Positions 23,036 to 36,120 are shown, counted from the first letter of the stretch. The stretch: 64,000 nt of DNA from Haliclystus octoradiatus (GCA_916610825.1 OU744447.1:3832146-3896145), one strand, 5' to 3'. The notes: generated by a model not told the origin, from the letters alone. Numbers and translations: made by a program.

Positions 23036-24665
23036 TCTGAATATTATTAGCTTAATCACTCAGGATTAATACACAGATAATACGACTATAGATTGCATGA
23101 GGTTAAATACGACGATATATTTAATTTATTATATAATCATCAGTGGCATATATGTGTTTCCACTACTGAGAAAAGCTGTATTCAAAAATATTTCATATTT
23201 CATACGTCAAAATAACATTTAAATAACTTTTAAACAAATCAGTGAACTACTTGTTTATGACAACACATGTGTCTTGTTGCTTCTAATAAATTTCAAGATT
23301 ATTCAGAGTTGCAAATTTCAAAATTGAAATGGCGAAAAAGCTTTGACCCTCGCACAAGCTTTAATTTTCCGATTAGGAGACAATTTAAAAGCCTTGAAAG
23401 ATATGTGTGTCGTATAGTAGAGTTTGATAGTTACAGTACCTCATGAGATCTGAACTTTCGCATTGACATGAACACTGAAGTCCACTCATATCCTGAGTCT
23501 ACCTTTCCTTAATCCATACCAGAGAAGAAGAACTCTCCGATCCACCTTCCTTGACAGGATCAACAGCCCTATTAAGTGGAGACACGCAAGTTCGTCCGTA
23601 GCAGCCTCCCGCTCTGGTAATGGAGAACGGTCGAGAATTTGGTTTAATCTTGATGGTAGCAACAACACCTCTTACAACACGCGGCAGCACTGAATTACAT
23701 GCACAAGTATGCTAATACATACAAAAATTATTCTCATGTTCTATGTTTAAGATACATTCCCTTATTGCGAGGAGACCACGGTTTGCATAGGAAATCAATC
23801 TTCTTGTGGTAGTGAGTGATTTTAATCAAATTGCGTTCAGATACATGAATGTTTGAGATTGAACCATTAAAGCATTGAGCCATACTTTTCACTAGTATCA
23901 TTGTACTTCATCATGTAGAAAGTAGTTTATATTCAATGCAAGATTTCAATGAGCCGACCTTGCTATCATCAACCAAATATTATGTTGATTAAGATCTATA
24001 AGAAGTTAGCGGAATCTATCTAAGTTGATGCCTTATGCTTTCTCATTGATTTGCTTTGGTTTCAATATCAAACAAGGCAATTGTAAATTTTTTGAAAGTA
24101 AATATGTAATGCGGTGTCATAGCCTCAAACTTAGATCTATATATGCCCCGAATCCAATTATAATAAAAATCAATACTCCAATCGTGTCATCCGACTTTGG
24201 AACAATCACATTGTCTCAGCAAAGCATTTACAAACTTCCAAAGATAAATTTAATAATGAAGATCTATCAAACTACTATATAGTAAATTCTAATAAATTCT
24301 TAGATTAAATTCAATCATTATGCACATTATGTATCAGTTCTAATTACAGGATGGTAATTAAGTAGAAGGATTCGGTTTTTCCTGTACTCACCGGTTAAGT
24401 TTTAAACTATTGACGAGCTTAAGAAAATAACAACAACAACAACAATAACAAAAAGGACAACAACATCAAAAACAGCAACCACAGACCAATCAAAGACTTT
24501 CAATAAAAGGAGTAGTTTACCTATCTATATATTAAGATATGATACACCTGAGCAACTATCAATAAAACATATCAATATGTTGCAAATTGATTTTTACCTT
24601 GCTATACCTGTGCATGCAATTAAAACAGCAAGGAAGACTAATGATTTCAACAATGTCTCCGCCAT

Positions 24666-27309
24666 CTGTTGTATATTTCTAAAAGTCCAATAAACCTTTC
24701 TTAACTTTAAATATCAGTTATATTTTGCAAGGAATAACATCATTAATCATTCATATCAACTTTGGCTAATCAATTTGTTTATGGATTATCAGTTGATGCA
24801 CATAAACTTTGTTCACTGATTGCTAAATAAGTTTTATTATTATTAATGGCTGCTTTCAATTGGTTAATGAAGCACTAATAATTTCTAATGTCTTCAAACA
24901 ATATCTAGTAAACCGAGAGAATAGGGTAGAGCTCGAGACAATTAGGTCGCGACAATGTTTCGGGACAATAGTATCTGCAAGGTTTCAAGACTGAAGTGGT
25001 AAAGAAGTTCTGTTTTACAAATGTTACACTTTTCAAAATGAAGATTTACTACATAAACAGAAGCAGAGCTATCAAGTTTATTAAATAAAAAAGATGCGAA
25101 TATTTTCAAAGAGGACAAGGAAATGCAAAGATTTCTTTATCTAGTAAAATCGAAATCATTAATCGAAATTATGAGCACAAACAGACTTGCTGCAATAAAT
25201 TCGTAATCTTTCTCATAACACGGCTGTTCTTGAATAATTAATTAATTAAGGTAATTAAGGATTAATTAAGGTATGGATTAATAATAAAAGAATTATCGAC
25301 TTCTGATTTCGCACGACACTGAAAATCTATCAAGCATCAGCATGTATTAATTCATAGCGTGATCAATATTACAGTTGTCCTCAATCTTGTTCGAAACTTG
25401 TTAACTGTGCTGCTACAAGTAAAATAATTTGAATGAATTTCAACAAGCAAATCTACTCCAAGCTGAAATAATATCGAATAATCGTGTTAAACTGTTGATA
25501 GAATCTCATTTAAAGAAATGTTCAAGTAAATATGTTAAATATTTGAAATATTAATTTTACCTAAAATTTTTCTAATGTTTTTTCAAGAATAGGAGTTTAT
25601 TTTTCTTTTAAATCTTGAACATTATGGTCATCTTCCCAAATTTTCTATTCTAGAAACCCAGTATAAGTGTAAGGGAAGTGACATTCCGGAACTAAAATGT
25701 ACATCAAGCAGCCTTAACAATGAAAGTAGAACTAAAAATGTATAGTGCAGCTGAAGATAACAATAACAAAAAATCATAAATGCATACCAAACTAAGTATG
25801 AGGCACTTTTGTTAGATAATTGAAAAATAATATCTCCTACGACAATTTGAAAATAACTCAATGACATCTCTTAACACACTAGAAGATATATTATGGGTTT
25901 CGTATATATAAATAGTCTTCAAGTCTCATTTGTGAAGCGATTATGACCAAGAGTTTCAGCAGCACCTGTGCAGAAACATACAAGAAAATTTTCGAATTGT
26001 TTGCAAGCATTGAAGATAAATTTAAACGATATAATTGCGCATCTGTACTGATCTCTATACAAGAATGGATGCAGCATTCTAGTAGACAAAAATGAAGCTT
26101 ATATGAAAGCTGTTTCAGTTACAAAATGTCCGATTTACGGTTGATTTTAGTACCCACAAAATGTTTAGGTTCCATTAGCTGTTACCTTTCTTACGAAGCA
26201 TCTGACTCGGAGTCCGACGGAGTCCGACTAAGAAAACAATAAATAAATTCCAAATCTGACTCCGGGTCCACCATATTTCAGTCAAAGTCCTGTAAAAAGT
26301 CTGAAAATTGATTAAACTACCATCCCAAATGTATTCAAAGGTAGAAAAGTATATATTTACATAATTGGAAATAAGTAGCCAATCAAACTGCTATGTTGGA
26401 ATATCCTGAAAATTTCTACTTTCCAAGAGCTTATGATTCTGGTTGGCAAAGGTTTTCTTTCATTCTGGCTCCTGTTGAAATTTGGATTCTCCTGCCGGAG
26501 TCAGAGTTTGATTCTGGCACCAATACACCTCAGTTCTAGGTCACTAGCTTCTTACGGCACAGTGGTTTTGTGTGCGATTTTTGAGAAATCGAGAAAATTT
26601 TGATGGAATTCCATTCTATAGGGCTTGTTAATTGATGACATAAGAAGTTCTTGGATAAGATGCTCTAATAAGTCTATGAATTAAATGGATGCCATTTTCT
26701 TTGATTAAGCGCAAATCTTCAGATGTCACTGGCTTCAAAATTTGGCTTGATTCTCAATGGAATGCTCTATCCAGTGTTTTATATAGATCAGTGGCATAAG
26801 CACAAAATATTGTTCAGCAACAAAATGGTAAAATACACGAGGCAAAATTCCTGATTTTATTATCCCTTGAAGAAAATTACAACGACATTGGAATGTTAAT
26901 AATCATTCTACCTAATACCTTTCATTTTTAGTTGCGTCTAAGTTTCCCACAACGTGCCATAATTACAGTTTTGTTGTAAGACTCAAAGTTGGAGTTGATT
27001 AGGACTTTTTACTTCGCAATGTAAATAATGCTGAATTGCCAGACAGTCCTGGTAGAACCTTATAATCTGTGTGTAGGAGTTGCGAGATCGGCATTTTACT
27101 CCTTTACATTTAACCTCAAAGTCGATCAAATTTGGTCTAACTCGACTGGAATACAACCGGTTAGCTAGAAATAGTCAGCGAGGGTATAGCAACTTACGAT
27201 CGGTCCAGACACATATTCGAACAAGCCCCTCTCATAGTAAAATACCATCCACATTATTAGAATAGGAAATCTAATTACAAGTAGTCAATCCGCTGTATGA
27301 TAATAAGCA
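24666..27309. other. intergenic region between protease genes A and B
   Basis: It contains the 5' flank of protease A. A short (AAC)n run in intron 1 at about 24430-24455 lies just outside it. Open frames such as 25628-25867 minus and 27080-27265 plus have no recognisable domain. I make no gene call. Confidence 0.45.
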
Positions 27310-27695
27310 ATTGGTGCACAGTCTCCTATGAGCTATTGATATTTGGCGCACAAATGGCACGTAAGGAGAAAAGGAGATGGCATCAGAAAAATTACGAAAC
27401 ATTTTCTACTGGAGTGACTCGAGTGCGCTAAATATCAATAGCTCATAGGTAACTGTGCGCCAATCACGTTGCGTTATAACTAGCAGAGCTTTGAGAAGCA
27501 TTTAAATGACTTTCTTGCTCATGTTTCTGAGGTGTTTTTGGAAACTCCCGATCAAATAGAAAACTCTCATTCGTATCAAGTTCGAATTGTAAGATCGATT
27601 GTTTTTTTGCCATGGTAATTTAGTGTCAAACTCTAAACCAATCATATTGATCAAATAATTTTCGTTATAATACAATATCTGTTATCAGATATTCT
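27310..27695 (-). repeat. dispersed repeat with terminal palindrome, partner of 1905-2385
   Basis: 27310-27350 and 27424-27474 are inverted copies of each other (shared block CCTATGAGCTATTGATATTT). The remainder to 27695 is the reverse complement of the element at 1905-2385. It ends about 16 bases before the stop codon of protease B, so it forms the 3' flank of that gene. Confidence 0.7.
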
Positions 27696-27710
27696 AAGAA
27701 GATGCATAGC

Positions 27711-27716
27711 TTTATT
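27711..27716 (-). terminator. poly(A) signal AATAAA containing the stop codon of protease B
   Basis: The minus strand reads GAT GAA TAA AG: the TAA stop is embedded within AATAAA. Gene A has nearly the same arrangement. Confidence 0.7.
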
Positions 27717-28085
27717 CATCAATTGTTTCAGTGATCTCACGAGTTATCCAATCAGTAAATCTGGATACTCTAGTCATAGCATATGTTCCATCTGTTGGAT
27801 CGCACATCCATCCTCCAGCTGATACCAATCCATACAGTTTTGTTTCTGTTTCGTCTCCAGTTGTACAAATAACAGGTGATCCAGAGTCTCCTAGACATGG
27901 AGTTTGTTGAACAACCTTTCTCTCGGCACACATTAATAGGTCAGACAATAGACCATCAAATCCTTCGCTATTACATAAAGAGTTTGGCTTGACCTTGACT
28001 TTGATCTCTTTTAGATTTGGTGAAACATCATAGTTATTGCTCAGAAAATCTTTCATTTTTTCAAATGGATACACACTTCCCCATC

Positions 28086-29039
28086 CTGAATAAAAACAAA
28101 TTCAATAGATATATGTCAAAAATTTAGGTGTTCGAATCTGCTGACATAAAGTGGGAATCTACGCTAATTTGTAAACATTGATTTGAATATATGGATATAT
28201 AAAATAAGGTGAAATAATAAGGTTAAAGTTGATACAATTGTGGGAAGGAAAACAGCCTGATTAATTAAATATTTGAACAAATACTTGCATATATTCCACA
28301 AAATTAGTCAATTGGGCCACGATCTATATAACATTTAACATTCTCTTCTATTGCTTTAAATATTATGCATTTATAAATATAAAAACATTCACAATCTATC
28401 CCAAAATTAAAGCTCCTGTGATGCAAATAGCATTTGCTCTCTGAATAGCAATGCACAGTCTTTAATCACAGATGATTAATTTGTTTGCTTTATAAACAGA
28501 TGCGTTGTATGATTTCGTTCATATCATTTGAGAAAGCTGATTTATAAAATACTACATATTGGGTCCAATGTCCTAATTGTCGCTAAAGTTATTGTCCAGA
28601 TTACGTATTTACTCTCGCTGTGAATTCGCTAAAACAGCAGAAAACTTTTATCTTGTTAAAAGCAGCTAGTACAACTGTCCAACAGGCCTTAATCTAACAT
28701 ATATTCAGAACCCTAACATAAGATCCAAAACGATAATCGCGTATTGCTATCCATAGAAGAGCCCTCATATCAATGGATATTTGTAGATGATTTTTATTTT
28801 ATCCATATATAAATATACAGTCAAACCTTCAATAATGGTCACTTCCATGCAGCGGCCACTTATCTGTATTATAGTTTCGCTTCAGCAACTTTCAAAGTTA
28901 ATTATTAAAATAACCTTTTACATCAAATCCACCTGTATATTAACGCGCCGTGTCAATTACTCTACATTTCATATACCTGGCTTTTATTAACAGATTTCAC
29001 AATACAAATATTTTCAATACTACTCTAGTGAGCAATATC
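28086..29039. other. intron 3 of protease B, 3' half
   Basis: AT-rich. I see no gene or strong repeat here. Confidence 0.4.
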
Positions 29040-29285
29040 TACTTAGATATTGTTCGTATAAAATTTAACAATCTTGTTTACTGTGACAAAGCTTGAGAAT
29101 GTGGAAATTGCTGCTAATATCTGTTCCTGCATTGTGGGTTTATCTCTTTTTTCCAATGTCTGCATTCTTGTGCTCTTCGATCCGTATATGGAGGTGTCGA
29201 CGTGTATAGCCGACATAACTTGTATATACAAGTCACACTTGTAACAATATACTACGGATTGTTGAGTCAATAATGAAGCTTTTGG
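29040..29285 (-). mobile_element. Penelope-like element remnant, GIY-YIG endonuclease
   Basis: In reverse complement the sequence gives SVVYCYKCDL and, after a frame change, YVGYTRRHLHIRIEEHK, the core of a Penelope-type GIY-YIG endonuclease. At least one frameshift splits it and no other domain is visible. It is a second, independent fragment of this element class in the window, in intron 3 of protease B. Confidence 0.7.
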
Positions 29286-31689
29286 TTCAAGATGCCGAAC
29301 AGTATCTATAATTTTTTTACTTTTAAAAATAACATTGATATTACCATCAAGGTGTGTTAATATATTCAGAGATTAGCTAGTAAGCTTATACGATCGAGTG
29401 CGATTTTATAGAATACATATAGCAGAACAGCTATCTCTAACCAATCAAGGCTAATCATAAAAGCATCTATATGAATACGAGATCAAGTATCGATCAATTT
29501 ATCCTATTCAAACAATGTGTAATCGATATAATGCACATATTAGATATAGTCGTCTATTACCTGCCGAATTGCATACTGGGTTATTAGCTGCTAGCAGATC
29601 AAAATCTTGTTCAGGAATTCCAATTGGTTTCATTTTTTTATTGAAAATGAGAGGTGTTTCGAATTTCAAAAGTGCCAGATCGTAATCGAATAATTTTTTA
29701 TCGGCTGTTGCTCCTTCTGCGCGTTTCTTTTCAGGCCAATCCAAAATTCCCTGCGCTTCAGGATGTGCAATTATCTTCGATACACGTATTTCAACTGCAG
29801 TGTCACCTGTAATAAAACCATATTTATCCAATTGTCATTATTAGTTTATCGCGATCGTATGTTTTGGAGTACGCAGATATTAAAAGAAAAATGGGCTACA
29901 ACACACTTGCCATGTTTGTATTCATATTTATTACACGAGGAATGGTGGAAGACAAGAGTGGAAACAAATTTCATTTTAAAGTTTGTTTATATTGCGGAAA
30001 TTCGTTCGAATCACGAATTAATGATTTTCAACTCAATTTAAATTCAATATTACTATACTCACTACAATGTCCTTGGTAAAAATTAATTAAAACTTCAAAG
30101 CGTTGGTATATTTCTGTAATAGTAAGCGTGAAGCGAGTCAAGCTAAAAAATGGCATTATTCGTCGAGATTCTGCTTCTCTTGACAACTGCATTATGTTAC
30201 TGAAATTCAGCATAGAGATAACTACCAACTGTATTGGGTATATACAGCATTGCCTAAGATTAGTAATGGTTTTTAGAACTCAGAAAAGCATTCATGATTA
30301 CGGTTTTGACTTTGGAAATGTATTAAGGACATTCAATTTTATAACGATGCTATTAATTCGTTATTTGATATGTATTCGAGATTTGTCTCGATAATTCATA
30401 TCAAATGGTGCTGATTCCTGAACACTTCTTCACAAATGCCAAACAACATCCAGTTAGCAACAATCTAATTCATGTAAAACTTACCAAGAGGATAAAGTTT
30501 CACGTCACTGGGATAATCTGTATAATATTTGCAACACAATGTGCAACTGTCAGCGCCCATTGGCTATTGATGATACTTGCTTCGCATACTTTGTAACGCG
30601 TTCTAGACGATGAAAATTTCATTTGAAGAAGGAATTTATAGTCGGAGTAATTTGTACTTCTTCCATTCACCATTCTTTGGTAACCTTTTGTATCAGGAGA
30701 TTTTGCATGATGATGTTTGTGATAATATCTGAAATTGATGGAGATCAATAACATCATTTGTGCTAATTAATCCTGCTTCCTATCATATGTTAACGAAAAC
30801 TGTCACCTGTAGGCCCTATAAGCTATTTTTTGCAGTGAGTAAAGATATAGCTACAATATGACAGTAATTAAGTAATATACAACTAATATTATATGAAGCA
30901 TGTTTCTAAATTAAAATGAAATAAAAAGTACAGCTTGCTGCTATTCATTAAAAACGTTTGTAATCCTCGCCTTCACTCTATGGAGTAGAAAATCTGCTTA
31001 CTATTCACCATTCACATTCTCTTCTCTTCCATATTTTTCAAAGGACACATACCACCAAAACATCATAATCTCGCACCCACAATGAAATTTACATCAAGCC
31101 GAGCCATCGTCATTCTTTTCAACATACCCATCACCATCATTGTCATATATTTATTCAGGGCCTGATAAGCCATACTAGGCTTGTTTTCATTGGGGTGCAA
31201 ACATTTCATGGTGTCTAGTCATGATGTGAAAAAACATGCTCCATAAATAGTTGTATGTTTCTTAATTACTGTCATATGTAAACAATTCGTTAACTTTATT
31301 GCAGATATATCTAAACTCACTGTAAAAAAAATAGCTTAATTGGCAGGTGTGCAAAAGTGGAATAATCTACCGTCTACAGTGAAGAAGGTTTCCAGACGGA
31401 CACAAGTTTTTATAAGTCTCCTTGAGAAGTATTTAAGCGCCATAATAAACATTTGCTTAATTTTGTTTCAAGTTTATACTTATTGGTATTATTGTGTATA
31501 ATTTGATATATGTTACTGCAACTCAGAAAGAAATAGGCGGTAGGAATTATTGCCTTGAGTAAACACAATGTATTATTAAGAAAATAATCTAGACTTTGCA
31601 AACATTGGTATTCGTTTTTCAACTACACAGTAGTTGACTCATCCTTTACTCGCAAGAAAAATTATAACCTGAAGAAACAGTCCTCTTTC

Positions 31690-31950
31690 AACCCAAATCA
31701 GAAACATATAGCTATATATATAATCTTGATATGGTTTATGTTTTACACAAAATTGACCAATTCATCTTGGCCTTGCTATAGCAGGTGAAGTCACTCCCTT
31801 GTTAATTGAGCAGTACTGATGACCGCAAATTGCCAGAAGCAAGTGCTTATCTGCTGCTAATCAAATATATGTATTTATGAATTTATTTGAATAAAATCGT
31901 CTGATGAGCGCTATGGCGCGAAACCCTGAGTGACGGAGACAGTGTCTAGT
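31690..31950 (+). repeat. retroelement end with hammerhead-like core
   Basis: 31740-31870 matches the repeat at 3835-4110. It is followed at about 31895-31950 by GTCTGATGAG, a CGC/GCG hairpin, CGAAAC, about 19 bases and GTGTC. This is the best preserved core of the three Penelope-type motifs in the window. Stem I pairing is not evident, so activity is uncertain. It lies in intron 1 of protease B. Confidence 0.45.
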
Positions 31951-32099
31951 CTTTGAATTTATTTCTATATAATGTATATTCATGTATTTATCATCTTTCA
32001 CTTGAGTATTGACAAGAAATTTTAAAGGATTATTCACCTCGGGGATGCCTTCGCTCAAGAACAAAAATATGATAAAAGTATCAAGCAGTAAAACATATG

Positions 32100-33300
32100 A
32101 AGATCATGGATTTTTTGCAGCTGTTTCAGCAATTTGAAATACACGTCTGGGTTTTCTCAGATGCTTCTCCTCTTTGAGAACTTTTAAGAGAAATGTAAAA
32201 ACGTATTCTTTCTATACTTATGTTAACATTTGAAATAGACTGTTGACACTTCTTTACTTTACGTAGCCTGTTATCGACGTTATTAGAGAGTTTCAGATGC
32301 GCGTCAAACCTAATGACGACGACGAACATGCTCATGTGACTAACATTTGATCCACTCTGTTTGTCGTCTCTGTTCTAGGCATTTCAGATTAGTAAACCAT
32401 TCAAGACGACGATTAGTGTCAACAATGAGAAGAAGTGTAACCAGAGTAATGAAGGAAACAAAATTTACGAACAAAACTTTGATGAGAACATTTCACGCTT
32501 TGAAATTGTATCCCAAATGCTTCTCTCAACTTTCACAAACATTGAATTGGGTAATAAATGTCTTCAAAAAGGGAAAAAGGCAGGAAATTCAACGCCGTCA
32601 ATAGCAAACTCATAAAATCACTGCTTTATTCCAACAATCAAATATTATTTAATTTACTATGGCAACAAATGAAGATGGCATACATGAGCATTTAATAAAT
32701 ACCTTCTAAAATAGGATTTTGGATCATTTTTCAATGACAAAGTTACCTCTTAAAAAAATTGTAAAATATCATGAAAGATTGTCAATGCATTATAACATAT
32801 AAAACTTTCCCGTTACCAAATGACATATAACGTTTTAAATTCAGCTCCAATATATACCTGATACATTTTTCTAACTCCACCAAAAACTCAAACCCTTAAA
32901 ATGAGCTAGCGAATAGTTTTTTTACCCGACGGTTGTACACAATGAAATTTTCAAGAAATATGGTTGCCTCTCACTCACAACTGTGGTCTGTGGAAAAGTG
33001 GATTCCCTCCAAAGCTGCGCAGCCGCATCTCGCATGATGATTTTCGTCGTCGTTATGAGAATTTTCGTGGATCTGAAACTCTCTATTATAGATAGTAAAT
33101 CTCAGTTCTATTGATTGAAAACTATTTTTGCCTAGTTTACACAGTCTTATAGGTACGATAATGTATTAATTCATTTATCTCGTTTATAATGTAAAGAGCT
33201 TGGCACTGCTTGAGAAAAGCTGTAAAAATATATTAATATCATTATATTGTTATTATTATTATATGTAATGTAATTCTTAGAAACTTATTCTCAATCTCAT
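32100..33300. other. intron 1 of protease B: no gene assigned
   Basis: Overlapping open frames at 32126-32335 (minus) and 32347-32604 (plus) have no recognisable domain. A coding remnant of a transposable element is possible but unsupported. Confidence 0.35.
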
Positions 33301-33398
33301 TTAATTTACCTCGGATTTCCTGAACATATCAATGAATTGACGAATAAAAAAACTGCCCAAAGTATTGCGGCCATTCTTGACGAGTACTAATGAGTCGG

Positions 33399-33406
33399 TT
33401 TATATA
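33399..33406 (-). promoter_or_regulatory. TATA-box candidate of protease B
   Basis: The minus strand reads CTATATAAACC about 25 bases before the ATG. A TATA box this close implies a transcription start almost at the start codon, hence a very short 5' UTR, or that the match is chance in AT-rich DNA. Confidence 0.3.
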
Positions 33407-33658
33407 GAAAATGGCAACAGGGGCTTCATAACCAATATTTATTTTACTTGTAAATCATTGAATTTGTATTAAGGCTGCTCAGCCATGCAAGTGATCATCC
33501 TCTATCGCTAGAAACAAGTGACAAAACTGCAGAAGAGTCAAGAATATCACTTATTATGCTGGGATTTTATTGAAGCCTACTTTAAGTTAAACAAACCGGG
33601 TTTCCAAGTCGGATAATGTGACTAATATAAGTGGTTGAAGTAAATAAATAATAAATAA

Positions 33659-33987
33659 TGTAGACGGTGTCGCCCTATCGAAGGCACCCGTACCATTCCT
33701 CTATTTCTAGATGAGTGGCTTTTTTCGCTAAGAGGAATGATTTTAAACGCTCTTTGTTGATATCAGCCGCGACACTGCAGATCAATTTCAACAGATTTCA
33801 TGGCAGATACGTCTCGATTGTCGATGCACAACAATACGCCACAGTTACTTCACAATGCAATTCCCTCTGAACCATTCCATCCGCCATCAGTCAAAGCTGA
33901 TTTGACCTTGGGGGGATTTGAACCACAGTCGATTAAATATGATCAGATCTGAAGTTACGCTGCTCTGCTATCTGAGCTAATCCTCCT
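33659..33987 (-). mobile_element. SINE family 1, near full length
   Basis: Read on the minus strand: tRNA-like head (GGATTAGCTCAGATAGCAGAG), body (TTGAAATTGATCTGCAGTGTC) and the family tail (GGTACGGGTGCCTTCG, GGGCGACACCGTCTA). It lies between protease genes B and C. Confidence 0.85.
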
Positions 33988-34441
33988 TAATGAAGGAAAG
34001 AAACGAAACCAGAAATGAAACTTAATGGATGTAAAATTGGTTTGTTGTTCTCTACAAAAAATTGAGTTAGACGTTGATAAGAGTATTATAAGTTTTGTAT
34101 AATGCTTCAGAGAAATAGATTTTAAATTGTGTGTCTAATTTTTTGTAGTATATTTTACAATAGAAAGCTATTTGGATATCAAAAATAAATCGACAAAATT
34201 AAAATACACCAGAATTTTCATTTTGATTTCAGTGCACACCTGGTCTCCATATAGAAAAATTTGCCTCCAAAACTATCTACGATCGGAAGTAAATTAGCAA
34301 TGCGACGAGTGGCATGTTACTTTAAACAAACAAGTTTTTCAAAGTACAATTGATAATTACGAAATATGCATATGTAATGTAGCATATATTATGATAAATA
34401 TAAATGTAATCTTCCAATGAAGTTTTTTACTCTTTAATATG

Positions 34442-36120
34442 AAGCCGAATTAGGGTCAAAATTCGATTCACATGTTGATGATGTGTCTCACATGGCGACA
34501 ATGTGTTTCACATGGCGATGACGTGTTTTCACATGGCGATGATGTATATTCCTGAATCCATATTGGAAAGTAGCCTGCGAGCAGACCTTAATACGGGATC
34601 AAAATCTAACTTCCTCGTTCGTCCCCTCGAACTCTGGCAATGAAATGGCATTATTTGGCACGATGTTGGACGTTTTAAATGAAATAAAAGTGGAAAGTAT
34701 CTAGCTAACATGATTGTCGACAACGCTTTGTCGCTATTTTTCTTCAATGAATTTTATAATTGGCATGCCGCTTGCCTAGATAGTGATACGCATACACTGG
34801 CAACAAACATGGCCAAAATCCCTTCGAAAATGCTAATAACAAGCCTGGGTAACTGTAGAAATGTTTGTTTTCATTTTTAATACGACAATCTTTTAGCTGG
34901 TTGACGTTGATTGAAGCTTTTTGCCAGCGTAAAGGCAATCAGTATGTTCAAAATAACTACAAAAAATGCTAAAAACAGACCTGGCAAACTATAGAAATGT
35001 TTGTTATCATTTTTGTTTTACGATATAAATCTTTTTGCTGGTGCAAGGTTTGCAAGGTGCAAGTTGATTGAGGTCTATCAACTTTACCATTGTAACTTCC
35101 ATTCCGTAGATCGACTAATGGCTGTCAGTCCCATTGTTATTGCTCTTGCGCTGAAAACCTTTGGTCAACAGACAATCGAAAAGTCTGTAGCCTGGAGTCT
35201 AGACTTTAATCAACATTCAACAAAGGTTACAGAGGAGATCAGAAGCTACAAGACATTTTAATCGAATTTCTTACTTTTGAAGTTTAGATTTGTATGCCTG
35301 ATTTGAGCATTTATGAAGAGATTCTGACCGTGTTTTTTGCCAATATCTAGGCAATAAATATGTAAGAGCCTAATCGAAAGTATTTTGGAGAATTAGTGAT
35401 CGTTGGTACGATTTATTTAATAGCGTTTAAGCGTGGAAGGATGCTATACGATAATATGGCGTAAGACGGAAGGCAAAATTGTCAAATTTAAAATTATTAA
35501 TGATCATGCTATCTAGCTAATTCCCATTTTATCACTGCCATATTATCGTATAGCCTCCTTCCGCGCTTGATTGCTAAATAATCTTTCCAAACGATTCTAC
35601 AAAATAGTTAAGTTGATAAGATTCTCACATACTGATTGCCTATACGCTGGCAAAAAGCTTCAATCAACGTCAACCAGCTAAAAGATTATCGTATTAAAAT
35701 GAAAACAAACATTTCTACAGCTACCCAGGCTTGTTATTAGCATTTTCGAAGGGATTTTGGCCATGTTTGTTGCCAGTGTATGAGTATCACTATCTAGGCA
35801 AGCAGCATGCCAATTATAAAATTCATTGAAGAAAAATAGCGACAAAGCGTTGTCGACAATCATGTTAGCTAAATACTTTCCACTTTTATTTTATTTAAAA
35901 CGTTCAACATCATGCCAAATAATGCCATTTCATTGCCAGAGTTCGAGGGGACGAACGAGGAAGTTAGATTTTGATCCCGTATTAAGGTCTACTTTCCAAT
36001 ATGGATTCAGGAATATACATCATCACCATGTGAAAACACATCATTGCGATGTGAAACACATCGTCGCCATGTGAGACATATCATCAACATGTGAGTCGAA
36101 TTTTAACCTTAATTCGGCTT
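34442..36120. mobile_element. 1.7-kb foldback element with ~0.5-kb inverted arms
   Basis: The left arm (34442-34947) and right arm (35637-36120) are near-identical in reverse complement. They start and end with AAGCCGAATTA. The outer arm ends contain short subrepeats of CACATGGCGATGATGTG type. A second inverted pair lies in the spacer (about 35400-35470 against 35525-35600, sharing GCTATACGATAATATGGC). 34966-35070 is a diverged direct copy of the left arm's inner end. Flanking AATATG (34436-34441) and AATACG (36121-36126) may be the target-site duplication. Mirror open frames in both arms have no known domain. Confidence 0.88.

Larger units (their letters stand above)
13583..24665 (-). pseudogene. 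secreted trypsin-family serine protease A, nonsense codon in exon 3
   Basis: Exons in coding order are 24598-24665, 22511-22752, 14525-14770 and 13583-13965, joined in phases 2, 1 and 1, with 312 codons plus stop if read through. Residues 1-22 form a signal peptide (MAETLLKSLVFLAVLIACTG). A His-rich propeptide (KHHHATYH) leads to Arg41, the likely activation site before MINGR. The catalytic triad is His86 (LTAAHC), Asp146 (DYDLALLK) and Ser256 (CLGDSGSP), with GWGS opening exon 4. Codon 181 is TAA where paralogues have Lys, Gln or Val just before the conserved Cys, so translation would stop before Ser256. Every other feature is intact, so this is a recent null allele, young pseudogene or base error. 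Intron 2 is about 7.7 kb and contains a GPCR gene. Position 189 (chymotrypsin numbering) is Thr rather than Asp, which argues against trypsin-like Arg/Lys specificity. Confidence 0.82.
27712..33374 (-). pseudogene. secreted trypsin-family serine protease B, frameshift in exon 2
   Basis: Exons in coding order are 33310-33374, 30485-30728, 29561-29806 and 27712-28085, with the same phases as genes A, C and D. It has a signal peptide (MAAILWAVFLFVNSLICS) and a His-rich propeptide (YYHKHHHAKS). The activation site is Arg before MVNGR, with catalytic His in LTVAHC, Asp in DYDLALLK and Ser in CLGDSGSP. Exon 2 is 244 nt against 242 in gene A. An extra dinucleotide in a TAT-rich spot at about 30521-30526 shifts the frame right after the VANI block that follows the catalytic His. 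The shift leads to TGA within a few codons. Downstream exons remain open and conserved, so the lesion looks recent, or it could be a sequencing or polishing error in an AT microrepeat. Without the two bases the protein would be 308 aa. Position 189 is Thr. Confidence 0.82.

Noticed and set aside
34529-36074. Two similar protein frames on opposite strands as a gene pair
   Set aside because: They are mirror translations of the inverted arms of a foldback element and show no domain.
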